Positions 24,398-33,339 of a stretch of 64,000 nt of DNA are shown piece by piece (the stretch's first letter is position 1; each line of letters begins with the position of its first letter). The translations under genes and the position numbers were made by a program. The notes under the pieces were generated by a model that was not told the DNA's origin, made no database searches, and saw only the letters and a list, made by a program, of their open reading frames with translations. The stretch lies in assembly GCF_016482685.1 (NCBI RefSeq), contig NZ_JACYHF010000009.1, forward strand, positions 62,001-126,000, written 5' to 3'. The DNA comes from Streptomyces sp. DSM 110735 (GTDB lineage Bacteria > Actinomycetota > Actinomycetes > Streptomycetales > Streptomycetaceae).

Positions 24398-25279
24398 TCA
24401 GCCTTCGTCCCGTACCGCCTCCACCAGCGTGTCCGCCGCCAGCAGACCGAGGGCGTTGGAGGCGAGCGGGCTGTCGCCGGTGAGGAGTTTGCGGTCCTGG
24501 TGGACCTGGCCGGTCATCTTGTCGTTGACGACGTTCAGTCCCTGCTCGCGCAGCAGGTCGGCGACCAGCCACTCCAGGCGTCCGGGCAGATAGCCGATCT
24601 CCAGGTTGGGTCCCTCGTCGAGCGCGTCGGGGAAGACGCAGACCGAGTAGCCCTTGAACGGCGACTCCGTCTTGCCCAGGGAGGCGGCGAGCAGCGCCGC
24701 GGGACCGTGGCACAGGGTGATGACGTACTTGTCGTTCGCCAGCGCCCAGTCCAGCGTCCGCGTCACCTCCTCGCTCCTCGGCAGCCCCACCACGGCGCCG
24801 TGCCCGCCGGGGATGAACACACCGATGTACGGCGAGTCCTCGCCGAGGTCGTCCGCGACGACGTCCGCGAGGTCCAGGGGGCTCTTGAGCTTCGGCTTGA
24901 GTGCCTCGTAGGTGGACATGACGGCTTTGTCCTCCTCCGGCAGCGCCCACAGTTCCAGCTTCGCCGGATAGCCGCCCACGGTGGCCACGTCGATGTCGAA
25001 GCCCGCCTCCATCAGATGGTGCGCGGGCAGCAGCATCTCGACGGGGTGGTTGCCGGTGGAGAACATCTTGCCGTTCTGCAGCAGGACGTAGCGTTCCGCC
25101 GAGGCGATCATCAGGACCTTTTTGTCGCCGGAATAGGCGTCCTTGTGCTTGACGCCGTCGAAATCGGTCTTCGGTGAGGTGTACTGACTCAGCGAATACG
25201 GCGAGGGGAAATAGGCGTTGTCCTCGGCCGGGTCCGGAGTCGGGTCCTTGCTCAGCTCGCCGGAAGCCGTTGCCATCAT
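24398..25279 (-). CDS. hchA: Hsp31/HchA-type glyoxalase III (DJ-1/PfpI family chaperone)
   Basis: A 293-residue protein close in length and sequence to E. coli HchA. It has the hallmark AEDNAYFPSPYSLSQYTSP near the N terminus, FSTGNHPVEMLLP, the nucleophile elbow ITLCHGPAALLA (catalytic Cys followed by His) and the end segment DRKLLTGDSPLASNALG. The family converts methylglyoxal to lactate without cofactor and protects proteins from glycation and heat (established for Hsp31). The ATG at 25279 follows AAGGG at seven bases; an upstream GTG at 25285 has poor spacing. It is divergent from the GMC oxidoreductase, with 141 bases between. Confidence 0.92.
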   Translation of the reverse strand: MMATASGELSKDPTPDPAEDNAYFPSPYSLSQYTSPKTDFDGVKHKDAYSGDKKVLMIASAERYVLLQNGKMFSTGNHPVEMLLPAHHLMEAGFDIDVATVGGYPAKLELWALPEEDKAVMSTYEALKPKLKSPLDLADVVADDLGEDSPYIGVFIPGGHGAVVGLPRSEEVTRTLDWALANDKYVITLCHGPAALLAASLGKTESPFKGYSVCVFPDALDEGPNLEIGYLPGRLEWLVADLLREQGLNVVNDKMTGQVHQDRKLLTGDSPLASNALGLLAADTLVEAVRDEG

Positions 25280-25420
25280 GCTCACACCCTTGTGTCGGCG
25301 ATGGTTCGGGGCACCCCTCGCCCAGGCTAACCCGCGCGTACGAGCCTGTCAGAGGGGCTGCGCGGCGATGGGTGGCGAGCCTCTTTCCGCAGGTGCACAG
25401 TGGTCGGGAGGAGGCGTCGT

Positions 25421-27328
25421 ATGGCTCGGCAACCGCTTGAAACATCCCAGGAATTCGACTTCGTCGTGGTCGGCTCCGGCGCCGGAGGCGGTCCGCTTGC
25501 CGCCGGTCTCGCCCTGGCCGGGCATCGCGTGCTGGTGCTCGAAGCCGGTGACGACCACGCGTGCCCGTACTATTCCATTCCGATCATGCAGGCTTTCGCC
25601 AGTGAAGATCCGGACATGGCGTGGAGTTTCTTCGTGCGGCACTGGGACGATCCGGAGAACCAGCGCGAGGACCGCAAATTCGTCGACGCGGAGAACGGCG
25701 TTCTCTATCCGCGGGGCAGTTCCCTCGGCGGCAGCACGACGGTGAACGCGCTCATCACCCTCTTTCCTCAGGGCAAGGAGTGGGAGCGGCTGGTGGAGCT
25801 GACCGGCGACACCGGCTGGTCCACCGAGGCGATGCGCGAGCGGTTCCGGCGCCTTGAGCACTGGCAGGGCAAGGACGCCGAGCCCCTGCCCGGCGAGACA
25901 CCCGCCGAGCGGGACGCCAAGTCCCGCCACGGCACCGACGGTTGGCTCGGCACGACCCGCGCCGACCCGGGTCTGGCCGGGCGCGAGCCGAAGTTCCTCG
26001 ACATCATCGGCGCGGTGGAGCGGACCGCCCGCGACCGCTTCGGCATCCCCGACGACGTGCCGCTGCCCCGCGACCCGAACGCCGCCGACACCCCGCCCGA
26101 CTTCCAGGGCATGGGGTTCGTCCCGACCGCCGTGGACGACGGGGTGCGCAACGGCTCCCGCGAGCGGCTGCTCGCCGTGCGGCGGCAGGTCGGGGACCGG
26201 CTGACGATCAGGACGGACGCGCTGGTGACCCGGGTGCTCTTCGACGGCGACCGGGCGGTGGGCGTCGCCTACCGCGAGCAGCACCGGGCGTACGGCGCCT
26301 CCTCGCGGGAGACCTGCCGTCTCGACCCCGACCCGGCCGACGGGACCGAGGACGAGAGCGCCGAGGGCGCCGAGAAGGCCGCCTGCGCCACCAAGGAGGT
26401 CGTCCTGGCGGGCGGCACCTACAACACGCCCCAACTGCTCATGCTCTCCGGCATCGGACCCCGCGCGGAACTGGAGCGGCTCGGCATCCCCGTGCGCGTC
26501 GACGCCCCCGGCGTGGGACGCAACCTCCACGACCGCTACGAGGCGTCCGTGGTCGCCGAACTCGATCACGACTACGCCCTGTTCGAGGGTTCCTCACTGA
26601 ACGTCCCCACCGACGGGGAACCCCGCGACGCGCTGATCGGCGAGTGGGACGACGACCACGGCGGTCCGTACTCGACCAACGGGCTGCTGGCGACGATCAT
26701 CGCCGAGTCGAGCGTCGCCGACGGCGACTCCGACCTCATGCTGCTGGTGCTGCCCGTCGACTTCCACGGCTACTACCCGGGCTACGCCGAGGACGGTTCG
26801 CACGCCCGCGACCGGCTGGCCGTCGTCGTCCTCAAGGGGCACACCAAGAACCGGGGCGGCGTGGTGAGCCTGCGCTCCGCCGACCCCGCCGAGCCGCCGG
26901 ACATCCGGTTCCACTACTTCTCCGAGGGCACCCCCGGCTGGCAGGAGGACCTGCGCGGGATGGTCGACGGCATCGAGATCGCCCGCGACGTGATCGCCCA
27001 CGCCGCCGACGCCGGAGTCGCCCGCGAACTGGTCCCAGGTCCCGAGGTCCGCACCGCCGGTCAACTGGAGGAGTGGATCCGCACCCAGTCCTGGGGCCAC
27101 CACGCCTGCGGCACCGCGAAGATCGGCGCCGACGGCGACCCCTCCGCCGTGCTCGACGGCGACTTCCGGGTGCGCGGAGTGCGGGGACTGCGCGTGGTCG
27201 ACGCCTCCGTCTTCCCCGACATCCCGGGTCTGTTCATCGCCTCCGCCGTCTACCTGATCAGCGAGAAGGCAGCCGAGACGCTGCTCGCCGAGTACCCCGT
27301 CCAGGAAACGTCGACGGCCCGGCGGTGA
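25421..27328 (+). CDS. GMC family FAD-dependent oxidoreductase
   Basis: A 635-residue glucose-methanol-choline oxidoreductase. The FAD motif VVVGSGAGGGPLAAGLALAG is at about 15-34, with the LEAGDD end of beta-2, GSSLGGSTTVNALI (GMC signature 1), GGTYNTPQLLMLSGIG (signature 2) and, near the C terminus, WGHHACGTAKIG with the catalytic His followed by HP-less VVDASVFPDIPG. It oxidises an alcohol, substrate unknown. An insertion near 290-330 (acidic, EDESAEGAEKAA) is unusual. ATG 25421 follows GGGAGGAGG. The stop codon sits in the loop of a terminator hairpin. Confidence 0.88.
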   Translation: MARQPLETSQEFDFVVVGSGAGGGPLAAGLALAGHRVLVLEAGDDHACPYYSIPIMQAFASEDPDMAWSFFVRHWDDPENQREDRKFVDAENGVLYPRGSSLGGSTTVNALITLFPQGKEWERLVELTGDTGWSTEAMRERFRRLEHWQGKDAEPLPGETPAERDAKSRHGTDGWLGTTRADPGLAGREPKFLDIIGAVERTARDRFGIPDDVPLPRDPNAADTPPDFQGMGFVPTAVDDGVRNGSRERLLAVRRQVGDRLTIRTDALVTRVLFDGDRAVGVAYREQHRAYGASSRETCRLDPDPADGTEDESAEGAEKAACATKEVVLAGGTYNTPQLLMLSGIGPRAELERLGIPVRVDAPGVGRNLHDRYEASVVAELDHDYALFEGSSLNVPTDGEPRDALIGEWDDDHGGPYSTNGLLATIIAESSVADGDSDLMLLVLPVDFHGYYPGYAEDGSHARDRLAVVVLKGHTKNRGGVVSLRSADPAEPPDIRFHYFSEGTPGWQEDLRGMVDGIEIARDVIAHAADAGVARELVPGPEVRTAGQLEEWIRTQSWGHHACGTAKIGADGDPSAVLDGDFRVRGVRGLRVVDASVFPDIPGLFIASAVYLISEKAAETLLAEYPVQETSTARR

Positions 27329-27345
27329 GCCGCCGGGCCGTCGAC
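27310..27345 (+). terminator. Terminator hairpin that contains the GMC stop codon in its loop
   Basis: Perfect 16-bp stem (27310-27325 with 27330-27345) and loop TGAG; the TGA is the stop codon of the oxidoreductase. It can also serve the converging pmt gene. Confidence 0.85.
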
Positions 27346-27373
27346 AGGAAACGTTCACACCCGAGGGAACGGG

Positions 27374-29128
27374 CTACACCCAGGTGTCCAGCCACATCCG
27401 CGACCGCCACTGGTCCAGCGGGATCGCGGTCCCCGTGAACAGTGGCCAGAAGTAGATGAAGTTCCAGGCGATCAGCAGGACCAGGACGCCCGCGCCCGTC
27501 GCGCCGACCACGCGGCGGGTGTCGGACGAGTGCGCCGGACCGATGATCGCGCCGATCATCATCGCCACCGCGAGACAGAGGAACGGCACGAAGACGACCG
27601 CGTAGAAGAGGAAGATCGTCCGCTCCTGGTACATGAACCAGGGCAGATACCCCGCCGCGACACCGCAGGCGATGGCACCGGCGCGCCAGTCGCGGCGGAA
27701 CGCCCAGCGCCACAGCACGTACAGCAGCGCCGCGCAGCCCGCCCACCACAGCGCCGGGGTGCCGATGGCCAGCACCTCGCGGGCGCACTTGCCCGCCGTG
27801 TCCGCCGGGCAGCCGTCGGTCCCGGCGGAGGGGGACTCATAGAAGTACGACACCGGGCGGCCCAGCACGAGCCAGCTCCACGGGTTGGACTGGTAGGTGT
27901 GCGGGGACGACAGGTGGACGTGGAACTCGTAGACCTCGTGCTCGTAGTGCCACAGGCTGCGCAGCCAGTCCGGCAGGAAGGTCCAGGAGCCGCCCTTGCC
28001 CGCGGTCGCCGCCCAGTCGCGGAAGTAGCCGCCGGTGCCGTCGGCGGGGGAGAGGATCCAGCCGATCCAGGACGCCGTGTACACCGCGATCGTCACGGGA
28101 ACCGTCGCGAGGAACGTGATGCCGGTGTCGTACCTCAGCACCGCCTCGTACGGGTGCCGGGCGCCCGCGACCTTGCGCGCGCCGACGTCCCACAGCACCG
28201 CCATCACGCAGAACGCGGCCAGGATGTACAGACCGTTCCACTTGGTGCCGAAGGCCAGACCCAGCATCAGACCCGCCGCCCAGCGCCAGGGGCGCCAGCC
28301 GAAGCGGAAGCGGTCCGCGACCTCCGCGTCCGGGCGGGCGCGACCGTCCTGGTCCACCGGGAGCGCGGCGGCGAGTTTCGCGCGGGAGCGGTCCCGGTCC
28401 AGGATCAGGCAGCCGAACGCCGCCAGCACGAAGAACATCAGCACCCCGTCGAGCAGCGAGGTGCGGCTCATCACGAAGTGCAGACCGTCGAGCGCCATCA
28501 GCAGACCCGCGAGGCAGCCGAGGAACGTCGAGCGGAACATCCGCCGCCCGATCCGGCAGAGCATCAGCACGCTCAGCGTGCCGAGCAGCGCGGTCATGAA
28601 CCGCCAGCCGAACGGGTCGAACCCGAAGAGCAGCTCGCCGATCCCGATCACGTACTTGCCGACCGGCGGGTGCACGACGTACGCCGCGTCCAGCGGGATG
28701 GAGAGGTGGCCGTGCGTCTGGAGGACGGCGTCGTTGGCGTTCTTGTCCCAGTTGACCTCGAAGCCGCGGTGGACGAGGGCCCACGCGTCCTTGGCGTAGT
28801 ACGTCTCGTCGAATATCACCGCCCGCGGGCTGCCCAGGTTCCAGAAGCGCAGCACGCCCGCGAGGAGCGTGACGAGCAGCGGGCCGCCCCACGCCGACCA
28901 GCGGGTGATCCGGTCCGCGAGCAGCGGGGGCGCGCCAAGGACCTGCCACAGGCGCGGTGAGGGCTCGGCGTACGGCGGCACCAGGCGGTCGCGTACGTCG
29001 TCCCCTCCCGGCGCGCCTCCCGCGGGCGCGTAGCCGAATCGGCGCAGCCGCCGCTGCCAGGAGGGCCGCTCGTCGTCGGGCGGCGCCTGGCCCTGCCGGA
29101 GGTCCGTGGAGGACGCGGTACTGGTCAC
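27374..29128 (-). CDS. pmt: Polyprenyl-phosphate-mannose-protein mannosyltransferase
   Basis: A 584-residue GT39 membrane enzyme that moves mannose from polyprenyl-phosphate mannose to Ser/Thr of proteins as they cross the membrane through Sec. About ten TM helices are visible. The first external loop carries FDETYYAKDAW with the catalytic Asp-Glu pair (about residue 103), followed by HPPVGKYVIGIGE and the large external loop with SNPWSWLVLGRPVSYFYES, both typical of actinobacterial Pmt. In S. coelicolor loss of Pmt alters phage sensitivity and antibiotic tolerance (established). The GTG at 29128 starts a 60-residue cytosolic tail. It is divergent from rsmI. Confidence 0.92.
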   Translation of the reverse strand: MTSTASSTDLRQGQAPPDDERPSWQRRLRRFGYAPAGGAPGGDDVRDRLVPPYAEPSPRLWQVLGAPPLLADRITRWSAWGGPLLVTLLAGVLRFWNLGSPRAVIFDETYYAKDAWALVHRGFEVNWDKNANDAVLQTHGHLSIPLDAAYVVHPPVGKYVIGIGELLFGFDPFGWRFMTALLGTLSVLMLCRIGRRMFRSTFLGCLAGLLMALDGLHFVMSRTSLLDGVLMFFVLAAFGCLILDRDRSRAKLAAALPVDQDGRARPDAEVADRFRFGWRPWRWAAGLMLGLAFGTKWNGLYILAAFCVMAVLWDVGARKVAGARHPYEAVLRYDTGITFLATVPVTIAVYTASWIGWILSPADGTGGYFRDWAATAGKGGSWTFLPDWLRSLWHYEHEVYEFHVHLSSPHTYQSNPWSWLVLGRPVSYFYESPSAGTDGCPADTAGKCAREVLAIGTPALWWAGCAALLYVLWRWAFRRDWRAGAIACGVAAGYLPWFMYQERTIFLFYAVVFVPFLCLAVAMMIGAIIGPAHSSDTRRVVGATGAGVLVLLIAWNFIYFWPLFTGTAIPLDQWRSRMWLDTWV

Positions 29129-29233
29129 CGCGCCATGGTAGGGAAACGTGCTGTGGGAGTCCCGCGCATGTGCGGTACCGATTGGGACGCGATCGTTTTC
29201 CGTCCGCCCCCGGGGCCCTGGGAGGATGGGGGC

Positions 29234-30082
29234 GTGACTGGAACCCTTGTCCTCGCAGGTACCCCCATCGGCGACGTCGCGGACGCCCCGCCCCGGCTGG
29301 CCGAGGAGCTGGCGGGCGCCGACGTGATCGCCGCCGAGGACACGCGCCGCATGCGCCGCCTCACCCAGGCCCTGGGGGTGACGCCGCGCGGGCGCGTCGT
29401 GTCGTACTTCGAGGGCAACGAGTCCGCGCGCACCCCCGAGCTGGTCGAGGAACTGCTCGGCGGGGCGCGGGTGCTGCTCGTCACGGACGCGGGGATGCCC
29501 TCGGTCTCCGACCCCGGGTACCGGCTGGTCGCGGCGGCCGTCGAGAAGGACGTCAAGGTCACCGCGGTGCCCGGACCCTCCGCCGTCCTCACCGCGCTCG
29601 CCCTGTCCGGGCTGCCGGTGGACCGTTTCTGCTTCGAGGGCTTCCTGCCGCGCAAGGCGGGCGAACGGCTCTCCCGGCTGCGCGAGGTCGAGAGCGAGCG
29701 CCGCACCCTCGTCTACTTCGAGGCACCGCACCGCCTGGACGACACGCTCGCCGCGATGTCCGAGGTCTTCGGCGCCGACCGCCGCGCCGCCGTCTGCCGC
29801 GAGCTGACCAAGACCTACGAGGAGGTCAAGCGCGGGGGTCTCGCCGACCTCGCCGCCTGGGCGGCCGACGGCGTCCGCGGCGAGATCACCGTCGTCGTCG
29901 AGGGCGCCCCCGAACCCGGTCCCGAGGACCTGGACGCCACCGAACTCGTCCGCCGCGTCCGCGTCCGCGAGGAGGCGGGGGAGCGCCGCAAGGAGGCGAT
30001 CGCCGCGGTCGCCGCCGAGGCGGGGCTGCCCAAGCGGGTGGTGTTCGACGCGGTGGTGGCGTCGAAGAAGCCGCAGGGCTGA
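29234..30082 (+). CDS. rsmI: 16S rRNA (cytidine(1402)-2'-O)-methyltransferase
   Basis: A 282-residue tetrapyrrole-methylase-fold enzyme that 2'-O-methylates C1402 of 16S rRNA with SAM. The sequence LVLAGTPIGDVADAPPRL, AAEDTRRMRRL, SYFEGNESAR, VTDAGMPSVSDPGYRLV and EAPHRLDDTL are RsmI signatures. The GTG at 29234 lies after GGAGGATGGGG, and upstream in-frame codons lack coding character. It is the first gene of a plus-strand run that continues to ispE. Confidence 0.93.
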   Translation: MTGTLVLAGTPIGDVADAPPRLAEELAGADVIAAEDTRRMRRLTQALGVTPRGRVVSYFEGNESARTPELVEELLGGARVLLVTDAGMPSVSDPGYRLVAAAVEKDVKVTAVPGPSAVLTALALSGLPVDRFCFEGFLPRKAGERLSRLREVESERRTLVYFEAPHRLDDTLAAMSEVFGADRRAAVCRELTKTYEEVKRGGLADLAAWAADGVRGEITVVVEGAPEPGPEDLDATELVRRVRVREEAGERRKEAIAAVAAEAGLPKRVVFDAVVASKKPQG

Positions 30083-30307
30083 GAGGCGTACCCGTCCCTC
30101 TCCGGTGCGCCGGAGGTGCGCCCCATGCACGGGCAAAAGGGGCGGGTCCCAGGCAAAGGGCTGCCCCCTGCCACAGGGGCGTTTCGGCAAGGGCGGCCCA
30201 AAACGGGTCCAACACTCGACAGGACGGATGCGCTCGCTCACGGTCCGGCGTCCACTGGTCGAAGGGACCACCTCGTCCCTCGCCTCCGGCGGACAAGAGG
30301 AGCGGGC

Positions 30308-30694
30308 ATGAGCGAGATCGCAGGAACGGTCGGCCTCCGGGCGACGGCCGGCGCCGTTGTTCACGAGTCGTATTCCTTCGCCTGCATGAGCTGCGGGCAC
30401 GGCTGGGAGCAGTCGTACGAGATAGCCCACCACACCGACACCGAGGGCCACGAGTGCGTCCGGTACGTCGCGGAGGGGCGGGTCGTGCCGTCCCCGCTGA
30501 GCCGCCCGGCGTGCCAGAACTGCGACGGACACGTGGTGCGGATCATGCGCGCCGGACAGGTGTCGTCGGTGCGCGCCTGCGCCCAGCCCGGGTCGCACGC
30601 CGTACGCCCTGTCGCCGCGCCGCCCCCGGAGGCGGAGCCGCACCACTGGCACCTCTCCGACCTGCTGCATCCCTTCCAGCGCCGGGCGAGCTGA
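30308..30694 (+). CDS. Zinc-ribbon-like hypothetical protein
   Basis: A 128-residue small protein with two CxxC pairs, CMSCGHGW near 28 and CQNCDGH near 72, which are the ligands of a zinc ribbon. Between them lies a His-rich stretch (AHHTDTEGHEC), and the C-terminal 45 residues are disordered and end with HHWHLSDLLHPFQRRAS. No enzymatic domain is visible; a nucleic-acid or protein-binding role is possible but unproven. The start at 30308 follows AAGAGGAGCGGG. The 225-base leader region before it contains no gene. Confidence 0.72.
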   Translation: MSEIAGTVGLRATAGAVVHESYSFACMSCGHGWEQSYEIAHHTDTEGHECVRYVAEGRVVPSPLSRPACQNCDGHVVRIMRAGQVSSVRACAQPGSHAVRPVAAPPPEAEPHHWHLSDLLHPFQRRAS

Positions 30695-30720
30695 GGGCGG
30701 CTTTTCCGTAGGATCGGCAC

Positions 30721-31614
30721 ATGCCTTCGAACGCCGGTCCCGCCCAGGACGACAAGCACGCTGCCCCGCCGCTCCCGGCACCCCTGGCGGTGCCCGTGGC
30801 CGACTCGCACACCCACCTCGACATGCAGTCCGGCACTGTTGAGGAGGGTCTGGCGAAAGCCGCGTCCGTGGGGGTGACGACCGTCGTCCAGGTCGGCTGC
30901 GACCTCGCGGGCTCCCGCTGGGCCGCCGAGACGGCCGCCGCGCACGACGGCGTCCACGCGGCCGTCGCCCTTCACCCGAACGAGGCGCCGCGCATCGTCC
31001 ACGGAGACCCCGACGGCTGGTCCAGGCAGGGCGCGCGGGTCGCGGGCGGCGACGCGGCGCTCGACGACGCCCTCGCCGAGATCGACCGACTCGCCGCGCT
31101 CGCGCAGGTCAAGGGCGTGGGCGAGACCGGGCTCGACTACTTCCGCACCGGTCCGGAGGGCAAGGAGGCGCAGGAGCGCTCCTTCCGCGCCCACATCGAG
31201 ATCGCCAAGCGGCACGGCAAGGCACTCGTCATCCACGACCGCGACGCCCACGCCGACGTCCTGCGCGTCCTGAAGGAGGAGGGCGCCCCCGAGCGCACCG
31301 TCTTCCACTGCTACTCCGGCGACGCCGACATGGCGGAGATCTGCGCCCGCGAGGGCTACTACATGTCCTTCGCGGGCAACGTCACCTTCAAGAACGCCCA
31401 GAACCTGCGCGACGCGCTCGCCGTGGCCCCCGCGGAGCTGATCCTGGTCGAGACCGACGCGCCCTTCCTGACCCCGGCGCCGTACCGGGGGCGCCCGAAC
31501 GCGCCGTACCTGATCCCGGTCACCGTGCGCGCCATGGCCGCCGTACGCGGCACCGACGAGGACACCCTCGCCACCGCGCTCGCCGCGAACACGGCGCGCG
31601 CCTTCGGGTACTGA
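30721..31614 (+). CDS. tatD: TatD family metal-dependent deoxyribonuclease
   Basis: A 297-residue TIM-barrel amidohydrolase-like nuclease. Metal ligands of the TatD family are visible: DSHTHLD near 34, GVGETGLDYFR (catalytic Glu) near 139, the VIHDRDAH helix, FHCYSGD and ETDAPFLTP at about 241. TatD enzymes act as Mg-dependent 3'-5' exonucleases in DNA repair. The gene order tatD-rpfB-rsmA-ispE is conserved in actinobacteria (for example mycobacteria). ATG 30721 follows TAGGATCG at a short distance. Confidence 0.92.
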   Translation: MPSNAGPAQDDKHAAPPLPAPLAVPVADSHTHLDMQSGTVEEGLAKAASVGVTTVVQVGCDLAGSRWAAETAAAHDGVHAAVALHPNEAPRIVHGDPDGWSRQGARVAGGDAALDDALAEIDRLAALAQVKGVGETGLDYFRTGPEGKEAQERSFRAHIEIAKRHGKALVIHDRDAHADVLRVLKEEGAPERTVFHCYSGDADMAEICAREGYYMSFAGNVTFKNAQNLRDALAVAPAELILVETDAPFLTPAPYRGRPNAPYLIPVTVRAMAAVRGTDEDTLATALAANTARAFGY

Positions 31615-31653
31615 GCGCCCGTTCGAGGCGGGTATGGAGCGCCCGTTCGAGGC
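31613..31653. repeat. Direct repeat overlapping the tatD stop
   Basis: The 17-mer GAGCGCCCGTTCGAGGC occurs at 31613-31629 and 31637-31653 (24-base period). The first copy includes the end of the tatD TGA. Confidence 0.85.
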
Positions 31654-31752
31654 ACGACGGACCGTAGTCGCGTCGCTTTGGAGAGTGACGCCCGCTCCGC
31701 TAGGTTCTGGGGGCCCGATCCGGACCCCTGGCCTTCTGGAGCGTGTGTCGGC

Positions 31753-33189
31753 GTGACCAAGTCGCAGTACGAGACGTACGGCCCCGTGGGTCCGCACGGC
31801 ACCCACGGGAGCGTCGCGCCCACGGTGGCCGACCCCGGCACCGCCCTGCACGGCGCGGACACCCTGCCGTACGACCTGCCCGGCGGCCGGGACACCTACC
31901 GCCCCGCCTACGAGTCCGAGGCGTACCTCGCCACCGAGCCCGCGCTGCCGGTGCCCAGACCCGCGCCGGACGTGTACGACGAGGCGGCGGCGGGCGGACG
32001 CGCGGCGCGCAGACGGGCCAGGACCCGCGCCGGGTCCGGCTCTCGGTCCGGCTCCAGGACCGGCTCCAGGTCAGGCTCCTGGTCCGGCGAGCGCCCCGAC
32101 TCCGCCGTGCGCAGGCTCGTCCCGCAGGCGCTCGTCGTCGCCTTCCTCGCGGGCGGCACCAGCGCGTTCGTCGCCGAGGACAAGTCCGTCGAGCTGACCG
32201 TGGACGGCGGCCACCGCACCCTGCACACCTTCGCCGACGACGTCACCGGGCTGCTGGAGGACGAGGGCGTCCGCCTCGGACGGCACGACGTGGTCGCCCC
32301 CGCCCCCGGCACCCCGCTCGCCGACGGCGACGAGATCACCGTCCGGCACGGCCGCCCGCTCCGGCTCACCATCGACGGCGAGCGGCGCACGGTGTGGACG
32401 ACCGCCGGCACCGTGGAGGAGGCGCTGCGGCAGTTCGGGGTGCGCGCCGAGGGCGCCTACCTCTCCGTCTCCCGCTCCCAGCCCATCGGGCGCGCCGGGC
32501 TCCGCTTCGACGTCCGCACCGAGCGCACCGTCACGATCGTCGCCGACGGGCGCAGCCGCACCGTCCGCACCAACGCCGCCACCGTCGCCGAGGCGCTCGA
32601 CGACGCCGGGATCGAGCTGCACGGCGAGGACACCACCTCCGTGCCCGCCACGAGCTTCCCGCGCGACGGCCAGACGGTCACCGTGCTCCGCGTGACCGGC
32701 ACCCGCGAGGTCCGCGAGGAACCCCTCGCATACGCCGTGGAGCGCACCGAGGACCCCGACCTCTTCCAGGGCACCGAGGTCGTCGACCGCCAGGGCAGCC
32801 CCGGGCTGCGCCGGTCCACCTATCTGGTGCGCACCGTCAACGGCGTACGGCAGCGCCCCCGCCTGGAGGGCACCGAGGTGGTGCGCGAGCCGCGCCGCGG
32901 GAAGGTCCGGTTCGGCACCCGCCCGCGCCCCGCCACCCCGAGCGGCGGCGACCACCTCAACTGGCACGCCCTCGCCGTCTGCGAGTCCGGCGGGCGCCCC
33001 GACGCCGTCGACCCCTCCGGCACCTACGGCGGGCTCTACCAGTTCGACGCCCCTACCTGGCACAGCCTCGGCGGCCACGGCCGCCCCCAGGACGCCCCGG
33101 CCGAGGAGCAGACCTACCGTGCCAAGAAGCTCTACCAGCGACAGGGAGCCAGCCCGTGGCCGCACTGCGGGGGACGGCTGCGCGGCTGA
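31753..33189 (+). CDS. rpfB: Resuscitation-promoting factor with DUF348 and G5 domains (RpfB type)
   Basis: A 478-residue secreted or membrane-anchored muralytic protein. A 115-residue cytosolic N terminus with an Arg/Ser/Gly-rich stretch (RSGSRTGSRSGSWSG) precedes a TM helix at about 117-138. Three DUF348 (YabE-like) repeats follow (about 140-300), then a G5 domain (about 310-385), then an Rpf transglycosylase domain with the catalytic Glu in AVCESGG and the segment GLYQFDAPTW. Rpf enzymes cut peptidoglycan and aid spore germination. The GTG at 31753 gives the best N terminus (VTKSQYETYG). The location between tatD and rsmA is the conserved rpfB position. Confidence 0.9.
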   Translation: MTKSQYETYGPVGPHGTHGSVAPTVADPGTALHGADTLPYDLPGGRDTYRPAYESEAYLATEPALPVPRPAPDVYDEAAAGGRAARRRARTRAGSGSRSGSRTGSRSGSWSGERPDSAVRRLVPQALVVAFLAGGTSAFVAEDKSVELTVDGGHRTLHTFADDVTGLLEDEGVRLGRHDVVAPAPGTPLADGDEITVRHGRPLRLTIDGERRTVWTTAGTVEEALRQFGVRAEGAYLSVSRSQPIGRAGLRFDVRTERTVTIVADGRSRTVRTNAATVAEALDDAGIELHGEDTTSVPATSFPRDGQTVTVLRVTGTREVREEPLAYAVERTEDPDLFQGTEVVDRQGSPGLRRSTYLVRTVNGVRQRPRLEGTEVVREPRRGKVRFGTRPRPATPSGGDHLNWHALAVCESGGRPDAVDPSGTYGGLYQFDAPTWHSLGGHGRPQDAPAEEQTYRAKKLYQRQGASPWPHCGGRLRG

Positions 33190-33230
33190 ACGGGCGCGCT
33201 GCGCGGTCGTACGGAGCGGGGACCTGCCCC

Positions 33231-33281
33231 TCCCGCGACGCCGTACGGAACAGGGACCGGGCGTTCCCGCGACGCCGTACG
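33231..33281. repeat. Direct repeat upstream of rsmA
   Basis: TCCCGCGACGCCGTACG occurs at 33231-33247 and 33265-33281, a perfect 17-base direct repeat with a 34-base period between rpfB and rsmA. A third partial copy in reverse (CGCGGGAG) is at 33289-33296. Confidence 0.85.
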
Positions 33282-33339
33282 CCCCCGTCGCGGGAGTCCG
33301 CCGCGCGGGAGGCGCCCCGCCGCCCCGTACCCTTGTTCC

